From Apostichopus californicus (taxonomy: Eukaryota > Echinodermata > Holothuroidea > Aspidochirotida > Stichopodidae): DNA of 22,786 nucleotides. Shown here piece by piece: positions 1-10,340 of the stretch. The DNA is taken from NCBI GenBank assembly GCA_020650975.1, contig JAIPMN010002811.1, forward strand, positions 1 through 22,786. Reading direction: 5' to 3'. The notes beneath the pieces are model-generated. The model saw nothing but the letters and a program-made list of their open reading frames with translations. It was not told the DNA's origin and did not search any database. Position numbers and translations under genes: made by a program. Numbering within the stretch: the first letter of the stretch is position 1; every line of letters starts with the position of its first letter.

Positions 1-438
<438 letters not shown>

Positions 439-549
439 CTAATATCAGAGAAGAGAGACAAGATGATAAACTAGAACTTAACAGAATGTATTATTTGTAC
501 AGACAATCGATCTGAAAACACAGTGAATGAGTAAGACAATAGGTTAAAT

Positions 550-1066
550 AATTAATAACAAAACTGGACATTCTCAACAGGTGACAAGCCAGCCACGACC
601 AGCCCGCGGAAAATGTTCAATCTGGCAGGGGGAAAAAAGATCAGTTCACAAGCTTGAATTAATTGTGTCTATTTACCCTTAAGGCCTCAGGCATGAGCAC
701 CGACTCCAAACTGTCTAATCCAAATATTATGTGATTTGGCAATATCTGTTTACCTCTGGCACTGCTAAAATTTTTAATTGAGAATCTATTGAGAATGTGA
801 AAAGGGTTAGCAGAATAGGATAAATAACAGAACTGGAATTCTCAACAGGTGACAATCTGGTCATATCCACATCACAAAAATGTTCAATCTTGCAACGAGA
901 AAAAAAAATCAGCCCACAATTTTGCATTAATCCTGTCTATTGGCCCTTAAGGCCTCAGGCATGAGTAACCTTACAGTCCACCCTCCAAAGTGCCTAATCC
1001 AAATATTGTGAGATTTCTCTGTTTACCTCTGGCCCTCCTAAAAATTTTAATTAAGAATCTTTGCAA
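550..1066. repeat. Degenerate tandem duplication, period about 267 bp, in intron 8
   Basis: Two successive blocks (about 550-797 and 820-1066) share ordered landmarks: TTCTCAACAGGTGACAA, AAATGTTCAATCT, CCCTTAAGGCCTCAGGCATG (from 677 and 944), TAATCCAAATATT and TGTTTACCTCTGGC. They have diverged by substitutions and small indels. Both lie inside the intron between exons 8 and 9, with no coding content. Bases 1067-1408 hold nothing recognisable. Confidence 0.8.
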
Positions 1067-1408
1067 TGGAACCTGATGAGACATGATTGATAATGTTGGC
1101 ACATCATATGGTGAATTTCCTTAAAATATCCAAGTTTACCTCAAAATGCAACAGGAAGAAAAAAACCCATCATTTGTCAATTACTGCTTTGCAATCAAAA
1201 CAGGAAATGTTCAATATTTTAGTTCCCTATTACCAAGTAGAAGCATTTTGTAAATTTTTAAGCTCCCCACATTTTCACCAACAAGGTGACAAGATCATTT
1301 TGCAAAACCATTATGAATCAAATTTCTGACTTTTGGAAATTCTTCGCACCATAAACACTGCAGAGGAATCGATATTCAATACATTGACTGAATAAATTGA
1401 ATACAGAC

Positions 1409-1534
1409 CTGACAATGAAAGATGTACTCTGGACTGGTCTTCTTGAATTTTGTGTTCCATACTAGGGCCACACCATCTGGTTCATGGGGAGATTCTTCAT
1501 TGTTACTATATGACGCTACTAACAGCTCTGGGTG
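1409..1534 (-). CDS. DYNC1I: Dynein intermediate chain, exon 8 (WD40 blade 1, codons 263-304)
   Basis: Acceptor CTATTTTGCAG| opens the exon. It encodes [30 protein letters not shown] and SPEYIFHCQ, which align along their length with the first WD blade of animal intermediate chains. The exon starts and ends in phase 0. The donor CAG|GTCTGTAT is a poor match to consensus, but the conserved family sequence continues directly into exon 9 after this Gln, so the boundary is well supported. Confidence 0.94.
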
Positions 1535-1949
1535 CTGCAAAATAGAATGATACAGACAACAAAATCATATTAATCATCTTCTAAACAATGTAATGTGACT
1601 TTCTCTGCCTCTCTCAAAAAAAGGAAAAGCAAAAACAACCGAACCATACAGAACATGTCATTCTTAGAAAAGTGTCTGGAATTAGGTAATTACATTAAGT
1701 CTTTACAACAAAACTGTTTATCTCACATATTTTTCTTTTTTCAAATATTGCTCATCTTAACCCTCTTAATTATAACATTTTTACTCTTTGTAAAACATCT
1801 GAATCATACATTTGAAAAAGAGAATGTTCAACTGGGAATTTTAAATTTCAAAAACTTAGAAATTTGTGATGATAAAATCAATTAATATAATTATGTTCTA
1901 CAGAAACCTACCTAAAGTCTCGTGAGAGAATAGTCCTCACACTACACCC

Positions 1950-2503
1950 TACCAGTCTCAGATTTAGGGTTTACACCTGTTTGGATAAAACTCAACACCC
2001 TATCAGAGATGAGGCCTAAGATTAAAAGAATTTACCATTTGAACCAATCTAAGCAAGTTATATCCTACCAGAGAGAGAGAGTAGCTTCAGATCAGAGACC
2101 TCACCTGGTTTGGCACAAGTTTAGTGTTTGAATTTTGTGTCGCAGCTTTGAAGGCACTGAATTTTGTCTCTCTATTACTATTGTTATTATATTATTTTTA
2201 CTATATTACTAGTACTACTCTCTATTATTATGGTATTACTCTCTATTACTACTACTATTGTTCCTGTGTACAGACACTGCCATACATCTCTGCATTTTGT
2301 GAGGAATTGAATCATTTTGCATAGCATTTTGTGATGGGATACTTGATAAAATATTTCCTGTACCTTTACCAGAGAGAGAGAGAGGTGGAGAGATAGCCTC
2401 CCACCTGTTTGGACCAATCTGAACAATCTACGTCCTATCAGAGAATGAAGCCTGAGATGAAGGGACCTTACCTGTTTGGACCAATCTAAACAAGTCACTG
2501 TCC
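1950..2503. repeat. Minisatellite-like array that includes the exon 7 donor junction
   Basis: Five diverged units of about 50-68 bp start with TA(C/T)CAGAG-like words: 1950-2000, 2001-2065, 2066-2125, 2367-2435 and 2436-2503. Most contain a version of CACCTGTTTGGACCAATCT. The last unit contains the real 3' end of exon 7 and its donor; the others are intronic. Units three and four are separated by about 240 bases holding the TTA/CTA-rich tract. Confidence 0.7.
2171..2262. repeat. TTA/CTA-rich trinucleotide microsatellite
   Basis: Imperfect runs of ATT, ACT and ATA triplets fill this stretch of intron 7. No gene signal is seen. Bases 1535-1949 upstream are plain A+T-rich intron. Confidence 0.75.
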
Positions 2504-2571
2504 GATGCCTGGTCCATCTGTCGTCAAAGAATTGCCTATTCTGCGACAAGTTAGCACCGGCATCGCGCTCC
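2472..2571 (-). CDS. DYNC1I: Dynein intermediate chain, exon 7 (entry to WD40 domain, codons 229-262)
   Basis: Acceptor TTTCCAATCAG| and donor AACAG|GTAAGG bound a 100-base exon in phase 2 to phase 0. It encodes [20 protein letters not shown] and then [10 protein letters not shown], matching the strongly conserved NRQFFDERWSKHR...CLDWS segment that starts the beta-propeller. The last 32 bases of the exon plus the donor also form one unit of a degenerate tandem array that continues into the intron (see the repeat at 1950-2503). Confidence 0.94.
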
Positions 2572-2648
2572 CTGATTGGAAAGATAGACAAGAATCTTAA
2601 AGTAGATTACACACGGAATGAACGACAGTAGTCCACAAGACAAGATCT

Positions 2649-2757
2649 ACAGTCCCTTAATCCTCTACTTAATCCCTAAGTACAGTCCCTAAGTACAGTC
2701 CCTAAGTACAGTCCTACAGTCCCTTAATCCTCTACTTAATCCCTAAGTCCCTTAATC
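2649..2757. repeat. Short tandem repeat (AGTCCCTAAGTAC and CAGTCCCTTAATCCTCTA units)
   Basis: AGTCCCTAAGTAC is repeated three times in a row, flanked on both sides by CAGTCCCTTAATCCTCTACT followed by TAATCCCTAAGT. The array lies in intron 6, about 80 bases upstream of the exon 7 acceptor in the sense of transcription. Bases 2758-3292 show no further feature. Confidence 0.85.
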
Positions 2758-3292
2758 TTCCTACCTCTAGAGTCATTGAGTTACAGAAATAACATTGGCT
2801 GAACATAGCAAATCTGGGAAATGACAATTTACATATTGCAAATACCTCAAACTGCTGGAAACAAAGGGTGTACAAATTGTTTAACCTAAAAAGATATTTA
2901 TGCTGAGGAACCAAACGATTTAAATTTACATTACATTATCTGATGGAAATATAGCACACAGAATTTTCTGAAACAACCTTTGAGGTACATCCAATTCATT
3001 CGAACTTCCATTATACATTCGTGTTGTGAAAGAACCAGGTTTTTCTGTAAGAAGACCTTAACTGAAACTGCAGATTGTCCAAAGGAACGATGAGAAAAAT
3101 TTCTCCGCTCTTTTATCAATATGGAATCTATATTTTTGTTTTCAAGATTTCTTTCAAACAAAATCTACCAGGCTCCTCAAAAGTCAATTAATCAAATTGT
3201 ACTCAATCTATTTTAAGATCAAATTGATAAAATATCAAATAAACAAAATTTATCCCCCCCCCCAAAAAAAAATCAAATTTACTCAATCTTAC

Positions 3293-3452
3293 CCCTCTCC
3301 ATCCTCCTCCCCATTACCACCGTAGTCAACAAAGATGTCTGCATCCTCTGCTATGGCCCTCTCGATTACTCTGGTACTTCGGTCCAGGAACCGGACAAAA
3401 TCCTCCGAGTGAACTATCCTTTCTTTCTCCTCTTCCGTTAATTCTTTGATTA
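3293..3452 (-). CDS. DYNC1I: Dynein intermediate chain, exon 6 (roadblock-binding helix, codons 176-229)
   Basis: Acceptor CTTATTCAG| and donor GAGGG|GTAAGA bound this exon. It encodes KELTEEEKERIVHSEDFVRF followed by LDRSTRVIERAIAE, closely matching the conserved helix that binds the roadblock/LC7 light-chain dimer. It then gives IFVDYGG and an acidic tail, equivalent to FFDYSGRD of vertebrates. This exon gave the first and clearest identification of the gene. A C-run/A-run lies at about 3254-3271, just inside the following intron. Confidence 0.95.
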
Positions 3453-4027
3453 CTGAATAAGAGAAGAGTAGAAATGACCGCGTCAACCATCGCATGCAGT
3501 CCTATATGCTTAGGAAAAGACCAACATCTGTCTAAACATGTTACTGATTTTGGTGCTTGAAGCAACCTCTTGAAATGATTGTAAAGGTGTTCACATATAA
3601 AAAAACAAAAAAAAACAAAAAAAAAAGGTAAACAATTCAAAATAATAAGAAAGAAAAAAAGAACAAAGAACCTGACGTATTGGAAGCCAATTTTGCAAAG
3701 AGCAAAGACGTTTCTCCGCTAGAATGTGAACTAAGCCAGTGAACTCAGGAATACATGTTTTGTGGTACCAACAGAGTTATCCTGTTCCTAAGTTAATTAG
3801 TGATCAGTGATAAACTCTTTCTTTACTCAGGTACCAGTCAAAAGGTACAGTATCTTGTAAATTGCATAACCAGGAATGCCACCCCAGTTCTCTTGTGTTA
3901 CAGTTTCGGTCAAGAGTTGACTGCGAATACAGTTTCCAACCATGAACAAAGTTTCCTGCAATGCCTGCGAACATAATTCACATATCGTTAGATAACTAAC
4001 GGTGAATTTATAACAAGACAAGCTCAC
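3453..4027. other. Intron 5 (between exons 5 and 6)
   Basis: This intron contains an A-rich tract at about 3598-3660. No exon with splice sites and family similarity was found. Confidence 0.6.
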
Positions 4028-4123
4028 CTGGTTCGGCAGGTTCTTCTTTAACCTCCGGCTCTGGTTGTTCGGGAGCAGCAGGGGGGTCATCTTCTGGAGT
4101 CTCTGCTAAGATGTCTTCATCCT
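4028..4123 (-). CDS. DYNC1I: Dynein intermediate chain, exon 5 (acidic Pro/Glu linker, codons 144-176)
   Basis: Bounded by GTTTCTCACAG| and CCAG|GTGAGC, this 96-base exon enters and leaves in phase 1. It encodes an acidic stretch with EDEDILAETPEDD followed by Pro/Glu repeats ending KEEPAEP. This matches the acidic disordered linker between the LC8 and roadblock sites in the family. Sequence identity is naturally low in such a linker; the phase continuity with exons 4 and 6 is the main support. Confidence 0.88.
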
Positions 4124-4305
4124 CTGTGAGAAACAAAAATATGAACTCTCTGTGGTTGCCATTATGTGAACATACACTGCTGGAAAAAAGTATGTCACAA
4201 TAGCTTGGTGACAAGTCGTGAATCCAATCACACCTCAACCAGAATGATAATACTTTGCAAGGGAAGGAGTCAACCATTGAAGCAGTACAGTGATTCGAGC
4301 CAGGG

Positions 4306-4500
4306 AATTGAATTGAATTTGAATTTGAATTTATTGTCCACAATCGGAAATTCGACTTACACAGGTCGTAAACGAAAAAAGAAAAGAAAAAAAGAAAAGC
4401 AATAGTATAAGTATCAATAGACTACGATACACAAACAGTAATACAAACATATATACAGCAAGTCCTACAAATCAGAAACTTATCTTCTCACTTGTGAATT
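4306..4500 (-). repeat. Probable LINE 3'-end fragment with short tandem tail
   Basis: Read on the minus strand, the segment passes an A/T-rich UTR-like stretch and ends in CAATAAATTCAAATTCAAAT, then further ATTCAA-type repeats at about 4306-4333. L2/CR1-type non-LTR elements commonly end in such short tandem tails. No reverse transcriptase remains, so the assignment rests on the tail alone. It lies in intron 4 in the same orientation as the host gene. Confidence 0.4.
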
Positions 4501-4648
4501 AAATATATGGATAGAGTTAGGCACGAATGAGTATCTGTACTGTTTCTATCACTGTACTGATTTGCCAGCGAAATAAATAACACGGACATAATAATGACTT
4601 CTTGTTGGACTAATAAGAAACCCTCTTCAGTAAAACGAACTCTCATAC

Positions 4649-4773
4649 CGTGCTCTTCTTGTGTTTCTACCGGGGTCTGCGTCTCCTTGCTGTACGAGAT
4701 GGATTCCTTTGGAGGAAACCCAGATAAACTCACACTGGACAAGGACAACTTAGCTTTCCTTTGTGGACTGGCA
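4649..4773 (-). CDS. DYNC1I: Dynein intermediate chain, exon 4 (light-chain binding segment, codons 102-144)
   Basis: The exon runs from acceptor TTATTTGCAG| to donor CACG|GTATGA. It encodes a basic/Ser-rich stretch, then FPPKESISYSKETQTPV at about residues 121-137. SYSKETQTP with its TQT anchor (residues 133-135) is the known docking motif for the LC8 light chain. In known intermediate chains the residues just before it bind Tctex-1; that site is inferred by position. FPPKE corresponds to FPPRE of vertebrate chains. Confidence 0.93.
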
Positions 4774-5468
4774 CTGCAAATAAGAACAAAGAATAAATAA
4801 ACAAACAGGGAAATATGAGAGTCTTTCCTTTCATAAGAGAGTGATCGGTTTGTTTGGTGATTTCTTAACCAACAAATACACTTGAAAGGGGTAGTCCTCA
4901 AGTTAAAGACATGTATACAAGAGGGGGGGGGGGAAGTTCCATATTCATCACCACACAACACAAACCACCATCCTTCTGATGAGTATGTTGGCAATCCACG
5001 TGACTTATATCCCTACAAATTCTTAATATTAAACATGTAGCTTTCGAGAGAAACTGTTAGCTACTTTTTTTAATCAACTCTGTTCCAATAATGCTTAAGT
5101 TTGACATTTTGTGGGTTGGCAAGATGCAAGAAGGACTGCTCAAGAAAGCAAATTGTCAATGTAATGTTCAACGATTTAGTTTATTCTTGACTGATCCGTT
5201 GACGTACAGAGGAATAGAGCTCTTAACACTCTGCTGTACAGAACAAGAGTGAACACAACGCTGAAAAAGTTTGCACACTTCACTATCACATGTTCACTTT
5301 TCCACAAGTAGTTTAATGGTCAATTTGCATATCTCTAAGTATGCCAGACAATCATTTTATGAGACTTTTCCACTCAGTTCAAAGGTCAACATTACAAATA
5401 GATAACATTTGCATGTAAATACATATTCATAACTGTATATTACAACTACTGTATACTTAGTGCAATAC
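4774..5468. other. Intron 3 (between exons 3 and 4)
   Basis: The stretch is A+T-rich with a G-run at about 4922-4933. It was checked for a missing linker exon such as the vertebrate alternative one. None with convincing splice sites and similarity was seen. Confidence 0.6.
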
Positions 5469-5559
5469 CTTGGAATATTGAGTTGGTCACCGCCAGGTAC
5501 CTGTGCCCCTCCATCACTAGGAGTAGTTTTAATTGCACTAGCTGATGCGGTAGAAGGGC
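5469..5559 (-). CDS. DYNC1I: Dynein intermediate chain, exon 3 (Ser/Thr-rich linker, codons 72-102)
   Basis: Acceptor TCCTGCAG| and donor CAAG|GTATTG bound a 91-base exon that enters in phase 1 and leaves in phase 2. It encodes a low-complexity linker rich in Ser, Thr, Ala and Gly, including KTTPSDGG. This is where vertebrate chains carry their Ser-rich, alternatively spliced, phosphorylated region. Sequence similarity to vertebrates is low here. The assignment rests on the clean phase match to both neighbours and on position. A vertebrate-like YWVPPP block was not found. Confidence 0.82.
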
Positions 5560-5600
5560 CTGCAGGATCAAACAGAAACAATATTTACAACTGATAAAAT

Positions 5601-6028
5601 ATTAACCGAGTCTATTAATAAAATATTAAAATATAACATAATATAATATATATTATATAATATTATATAGTACAATTTAACATAATATATTACAATATAA
5701 TATAATATAATAAAATATAATATAATATAACATAATATAATATACAAGAAGTAATATTATATAAAAAATAAATATTAACTAAGTCTATTAACAGCAAGCA
5801 AGAAAAACTAAACAATATGACAGGTGTTTTGCCAAGAGCAGCCCTTATAAATCCCTGGTTACAATATAATACAATATAATATAACATAATGTAAGACAAT
5901 ATAACATAATATATAAAAAATAATATCATAAAAAATAAAATAATAACTGAGTCTATTAACAGCAAGCAAGAAAAACTAAACTATATGACAGGTGTTTTGC
6001 CAAGAGCAGCCCTTATAAATCCCTGGTT
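5601..6028. repeat. AT-rich microsatellite with embedded tandem duplication, period 168 bp
   Basis: TATAATATAACA-type AT tracts (about 5625-5760 and 5864-5945) alternate with two near-identical 80-base blocks at 5779-5860 and 5947-6028, both containing GAGCAGCCCTTATAAATCCC. A third trace of the block start, GAGTCTATTAA, occurs at about 5609. The whole lies in intron 2. Bases 6029-6438 show no feature. Confidence 0.85.
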
Positions 6029-6438
6029 TGTGAATTGAGTAATCTTGTTTGTTACCCTCATCCATTGCATGGGAACATGTCAGCTTAGTGTGGAGTGCTG
6101 ATTGAAATGAGGAGGTTTGCTATTAAGAGATGTTCATGAATGGTCTTTACATGGATCGAGCTTCCAGTGAGGTGAAGATGCAAGGCTTCCAAAAACCTTG
6201 GCGTGTCGGAGAATGAAATCATACCACATCTACGACATAACACACCTTGTGGCCCTAGGAAGTTCAGTTTCAATGAAAATATCATAGACATATGACCACT
6301 TGCCAAGAAAACGATAAAATTAAACTGTCATATTTTTGTTGTTACTCTAGTGAAAAGAGCAAAAGATGAATATATTTTTGGTTATTTCAGGCCTCACAAA
6401 TTTTCAGCCGTTTCAGGAAGCACCAAAATCCTACACAC

Positions 6439-6553
6439 CTGATTCTGGCAAACCAAGATCTCTCAAAAGTTCGTCCGCATCCTTTCTCTTCTTCTCTAAC
6501 TCGCTCTCCGATGACCCTCCTGCAGGGGCACCTTTGGCGGCTAGTTCTTGTTG
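6439..6553 (-). CDS. DYNC1I: Dynein intermediate chain, exon 2 (codons 34-72)
   Basis: The exon is bounded by TTTACTCAG| and TCAG|GTGTGT and ends in phase 1. It encodes QQELAAKG, a short Gly/Ser stretch, then ESELEKKRKDADELLRDLGL, which matches the conserved segment at the end of the N-terminal helical region of animal intermediate chains. The downstream linker starts immediately after it. Confidence 0.92.
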
Positions 6554-7216
6554 CTGAGTAAAGACAGTGGACAGTTTAAAATGCATTTCCTTTGTGTAAT
6601 CTATGCATATTCAGTGATAGACAAGCTAGCAAAGTTTAACTATTTTTTGAATATCTGTTAATAATACACAAGAATGCAGTGTTCTGCATACATGTGGATG
6701 TCATACCCTGTGTGTGTGTTATTTCTACATACATGTCCAATTTGTTCATACTGTAGGTTAAGTTGCATCATTCCTGCACTATGCAATATCAGATAAATTA
6801 ATTCACTTTATAATCTAAGAGTAAGATCTGATCTCTCCGTTACCTTTTCAAGCTTTCTCTCTCTCTCTATATATATAGAGGTAAGACTTCTCAAATTCTA
6901 TATACAACATTTGAAAATTATACAACTCATCGAATATAATGTGTCTCTGCATTGTGTGGACACCTTAAACAATGTGACTTCTAGTGTCACCTTTTATCAG
7001 TACAGATAGATACAAGCACATAAAACGCAATTACTTGGGATATCAATCTGCATAAAACATTTCTCTGTGCATTTTAATATGTCGGTCTAAATATGTAAAA
7101 ATTCATGTAATTTTATTTGATGCTATATAATATTCCATGTATAGGAAACACTTTTTTCTTAATGTCAGCACACATCTTTGGAAAACAATTATTAAAGGGC
7201 TTGAAAATCACAATAC
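6554..7216. other. Intron 1 of the coding region
   Basis: A+T-rich intron with a CT/TA dinucleotide tract near 6854-6882. No additional feature was recognised. Confidence 0.6.
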
Positions 7217-7328
7217 CTCTTTCTTTTTTCTATCTTCTTCTTTTCTCTTTTTCTCCTCCCTGATCTGTTGCAGACGCAGCTTCTTGCGCTCCAACTCTGC
7301 CTTACGGTCAGCCATTTGCGAAAGCTTC
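7217..7328 (-). CDS. DYNC1I: Dynein intermediate chain, first coding exon (codons 1-33 plus 13 bases of 5'UTR)
   Basis: Translation starts at ATG 7315-7313 and begins MADRKAELERKKLRLQQIRE, followed by a run of Lys/Glu/Arg. This charged single helix is the family's start; it forms the N-terminal coiled coil that binds dynactin p150Glued and NudE. The exon is entered through an acceptor ending ...TTTTTTAACAG just before 7328 and leaves through CTC-side donor GAG|GTATTG, phase 0. The ATG is the first codon after the acceptor that gives the family N-terminus, and no in-frame alternative fits better. The 13 non-coding bases before the ATG show that the 5'UTR is interrupted by an intron. Confidence 0.93.
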
Positions 7329-7843
7329 CTGTTAAAAAACGATTTTCAAATAATCGTTATATGCAAGACAATCCCAACGATAGTTTGGGGTTACATCAAT
7401 GCTTAGCAATTTCTATGGTTAGTGCACATTACTTTAAAGGATAGACAAGAAATTTACTTAAACCATGCACCTTTTGGCACAATTCGGGGCAACTTACTTT
7501 CAACAGATCACTGTTAACACTAAAAGAAAAAGCCTTGTTTCAAACTTTTATAAATTGCAAGAAATACACAGATTATAAAACAGATGGCCAAGAGATCAGT
7601 GACCTGAATCAATTGTGCAAAATGTCCTAAAGACATCCACCCCTCTCTGTATTGTCCTTCCCCACCCCCCCCCCCCGGCCACTTCAATGGACATTAATTC
7701 AGCTTACATCCCTTCACCCCATTATATCCTATTTAATTTTCAGCAATGCAACTCAAAAGTTAATATTACAGCTACTCCAAGAAGGAGCTGCTATGTAATA
7801 GGCTGCTGATCTGTAGTTATCCATGTATTCAGCCCTGTGTAAC

Positions 7844-8150
7844 TTTGTTACATAAAACATTCATGTGGTTGGTCTATAAAACATAAATAATAATAATAGT
7901 TCCTACTAAAAGCTACAAGACTGTCAGACGACCTTGGAGGGAAACTTTGGTTAACCAAAACAAAATTTAGTTCTAATTTCGATGAGTAGAACAAATAATA
8001 TTCCCGCTCCTTCCTTGTTTTGTTACATAAAACATTCATGTGGTTGGTCAATAAAACAATAAATAATAATAATAGTTCCTACTAGAAGCTACATGACTGT
8101 CAGACGACCTTGGAGGGAAACTTTGGTTAACCAAAACAAAATATAGTTCT
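7844..8150. repeat. Tandem duplication, period about 175 bp, upstream of the start exon
   Basis: Blocks at about 7844-7972 and 8019-8148 are almost identical. They share ACATAAAACATTCATGTGGT, AATAATAATAGTTCCTACTA, CTGTCAGACGACCTTGGAGG and TTGGTTAACCAAAACAAAAT. They differ by a few substitutions and one or two indels. They lie in the 5'UTR intron of the dynein gene or just upstream of it. A C-run occurs at about 7662-7676. Confidence 0.9.
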
Positions 8151-8410
8151 GTCTGACGATCAGTTTTTTTAATCAGCACTGCATTTTGACTGCATCTGAC
8201 ATTTGGACTGCTATTCTCCCAAGTAGTTACGCAATGTCTCTAATGTTGAGATGAGAGATGGTTTTAAAACTAAGACCAAATACTAAGAAAAGACGATATC
8301 ATTATTAGAAGGCTTTCAGACTTCATCCATTGCTGACATCAACCCTCAAACTTTGATCTTAAATCTGGTCGGGAATTATTGGTCAACATTGATATTAAAG
8401 TGTGCATCCC

Positions 8411-8446
8411 TAGGGATGGAGGGGGAGGGAGAGGTGGGAGGGAGGT
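8411..8446 (+). other. G-quadruplex-type G-run cluster
   Basis: At least five runs of three or more G (8413-8415, 8421-8425, 8427-8429, 8436-8438, 8440-8442) are separated by 1-6 bases, fitting the usual quadruplex pattern on the plus strand. The site is near a strong minus-strand donor-like word at about 8450-8456. Function is not known. Confidence 0.5.
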
Positions 8447-8603
8447 CATACTTACTTTAAAACTTGTTTCCAATGATATAATCTTGTAGAAGTTGTTTCT
8501 TGAAGAAAGGGAAGAAAAGAGATCAGATCTTAATTAACAAGTATATATCTCCAAAGATGTATCATATTGACTGTGGGACTATGTACATATACTTTGAGCA
8601 TAA

Positions 8604-8800
8604 TTGTGGAGTAGTCTACGGGACTTAAAAAGTGTTTGTCATGGTGCCAAGCATATAACAAATTGCTATGATTATTCCAATCTGATGCCTGGCTGGGCCA
8701 TAATGTGCCATGGATGCTGCTGTAGACTACCCTGGTTCAAGTCCCAGCTTTCAGTGGTTGAGTTTGCCACAGTTAAAATAAATGGAAGAATTTGACCGGT
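8604..8800 (+). repeat. Possible tRNA-related SINE fragment
   Basis: GGTTCAAGTCC at about 8731-8741 matches the Pol III B-box consensus and can form a short T-arm-like stem (CTGG/CCAG). No clear A box, full cloverleaf or second copy was found, so this may be coincidence. The neighbouring 8870-8970 is purine-rich. Confidence 0.2.
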
Positions 8801-8970
8801 GGAAGACTCCAGACTTGATCCCTGTAGGCTATAAATAAATAAACTGCAGAAGTAAATATAAACTGCAGAAGGACAAAGACAGGAAGGTATGGAGAAAAAA
8901 GGTGGAAGAGAGCTAGGAGAAGAGGGTTGACAGAGGGGGAAGCAAGGAGAGATAGAGGGAGGAGGTAAAT

Positions 8971-10340
8971 TGAGACAGACGGCTCAGAATCGGATAAAAT
9001 TCCACAGTCTGATGAGGAAAGGGATGAGGATTTTGAATTTCCACTTCAGGGAGACACACAACCAATATGTTCTGACGACAATGACAACCAAACAGGATGA
9101 AGCAGCAGTCAATGACGTAATGCCAGCCAATCGCTTGGAGAATCTAGACTGGTATGAAACAAACATAGTGTACATGTATGTGAAAAAAGGTGTTTTCCGC
9201 TCAGGAAATTTTCACTTGATCGTCACGCAACTACAGTGTTATTTGTTGACTGCTGTAAGTAGAATGCAACACTTTCGGCCAGTTACTGCGACATCCTCCC
9301 TTCATATCATATGATTTGCGCATGGGCTTTTATTATTTATATGTCCTATACAGTGTAGAATACTCGCTGAATGATAAAAAAACTTGGCATTTTGCTTGTC
9401 ATGGTCCCCGTATTCATGTGTAGAACAAACACATTTTTCACCTCGAAATGATTCACAATGGCTATATACGGCAATAACGCTCACTCATTCAAAATGCTCA
9501 ACGAAAAATAGCTTTAGTTTCGGTGTAACCGACCTTACAAGTTGGTTCCTCTTTTGTAGAACTTGCTGACCAATAACTGTCAAAAATTAATATGCATAAT
9601 TCAACAGTTTTCTGTTTCAGTTTGGTTCCGCTTTGTTCCTCCTACCAACAGGCGTAAGTGTGTTCTCTCCTGTTAGTGGATCCCTACATTTGTCACCAGT
9701 CACCAGCCTAGTGCACAATCTATACCAATACATCCAAACGATACCAGGCAAACAGATAAGTCACGCCAGAAAACTGTAACTGTCAGTGAGTATTGCCCAA
9801 ACCAAAATAGTAGCCTGCATCATTTTATATCTTTGAGCTGGTTAAAAAAAATTGCCGTCGACACGTTAGCCTAGACTTTTGTCAACATTTTGTTTAATTG
9901 TTTTTAAATATACACCTATTTCAACGTTTGTAGAGCCTGAGTCGTTTGAAATTTTTAGCTCATGATGTATTGGTTAGGGCAATTGAAGAAGTTTCAACAT
10001 TTGACTGCATAGTGGAGATCAATTAAGGATACTAGAGGGATATGCTGCACATTAAATTTTAACTTCCCTGACATTAACTCAGTCTAACCATCCTTCTCAA
10101 CACTCTTTGATACTTTATTTTAATCATCCTGGATTTAATATCCTAAAATTGAAGATAACATGTAATTGGAAAAAAAAAGATTGAAGTTGTTTTCCGCATA
10201 AGAATTTTTTCAGTGAAAAGTAATCAGCGGAAACAACTGAAACCCGCCTAGGCTAGTAACGTTCTTCATCTTGTAGCTGACCAGTTCTAGATAGCTACAT
10301 CTTAGCAAAGAAGGACCACACATCACTATCGGTCTATATC
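8971..10340. other. Intergenic or 5'UTR-intron sequence without recognised genes
   Basis: Both strands were scanned. Short open frames exist but have no recognisable family, no supporting splice structure and ordinary A+T-rich composition. Confidence 0.6.

Noticed and set aside
1595..1885. A 96-codon plus-strand frame with a hydrophobic stretch
   Set aside because: A+T-rich intron sequence tends to give Phe/Leu/Ile runs; there is no start context, family match or splice support.
2187..2591. A long minus-strand frame reading through exon 7 into the intron
   Set aside because: Conserved sequence ends at the donor 2472; the rest is tandem-repeat intron that happens to lack stops.
3866..3990. 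Possible extra dynein exon on the minus strand between exons 5 and 6
   Set aside because: A splice-like AG and GT can be found, but the translation has no similarity to the family, and exons 5 and 6 already join in phase.
5601..5960. CRISPR-like or regulatory repeat array
   Set aside because: The repeats are AT microsatellite and one tandem duplication in a eukaryotic intron; there are no regular spacers.
8690..8760. tRNA gene
   Set aside because: The B-box-like GGTTCAAGTCC is present, but no acceptor stem, anticodon arm or A box could be paired. Kept only as a low-confidence SINE trace.
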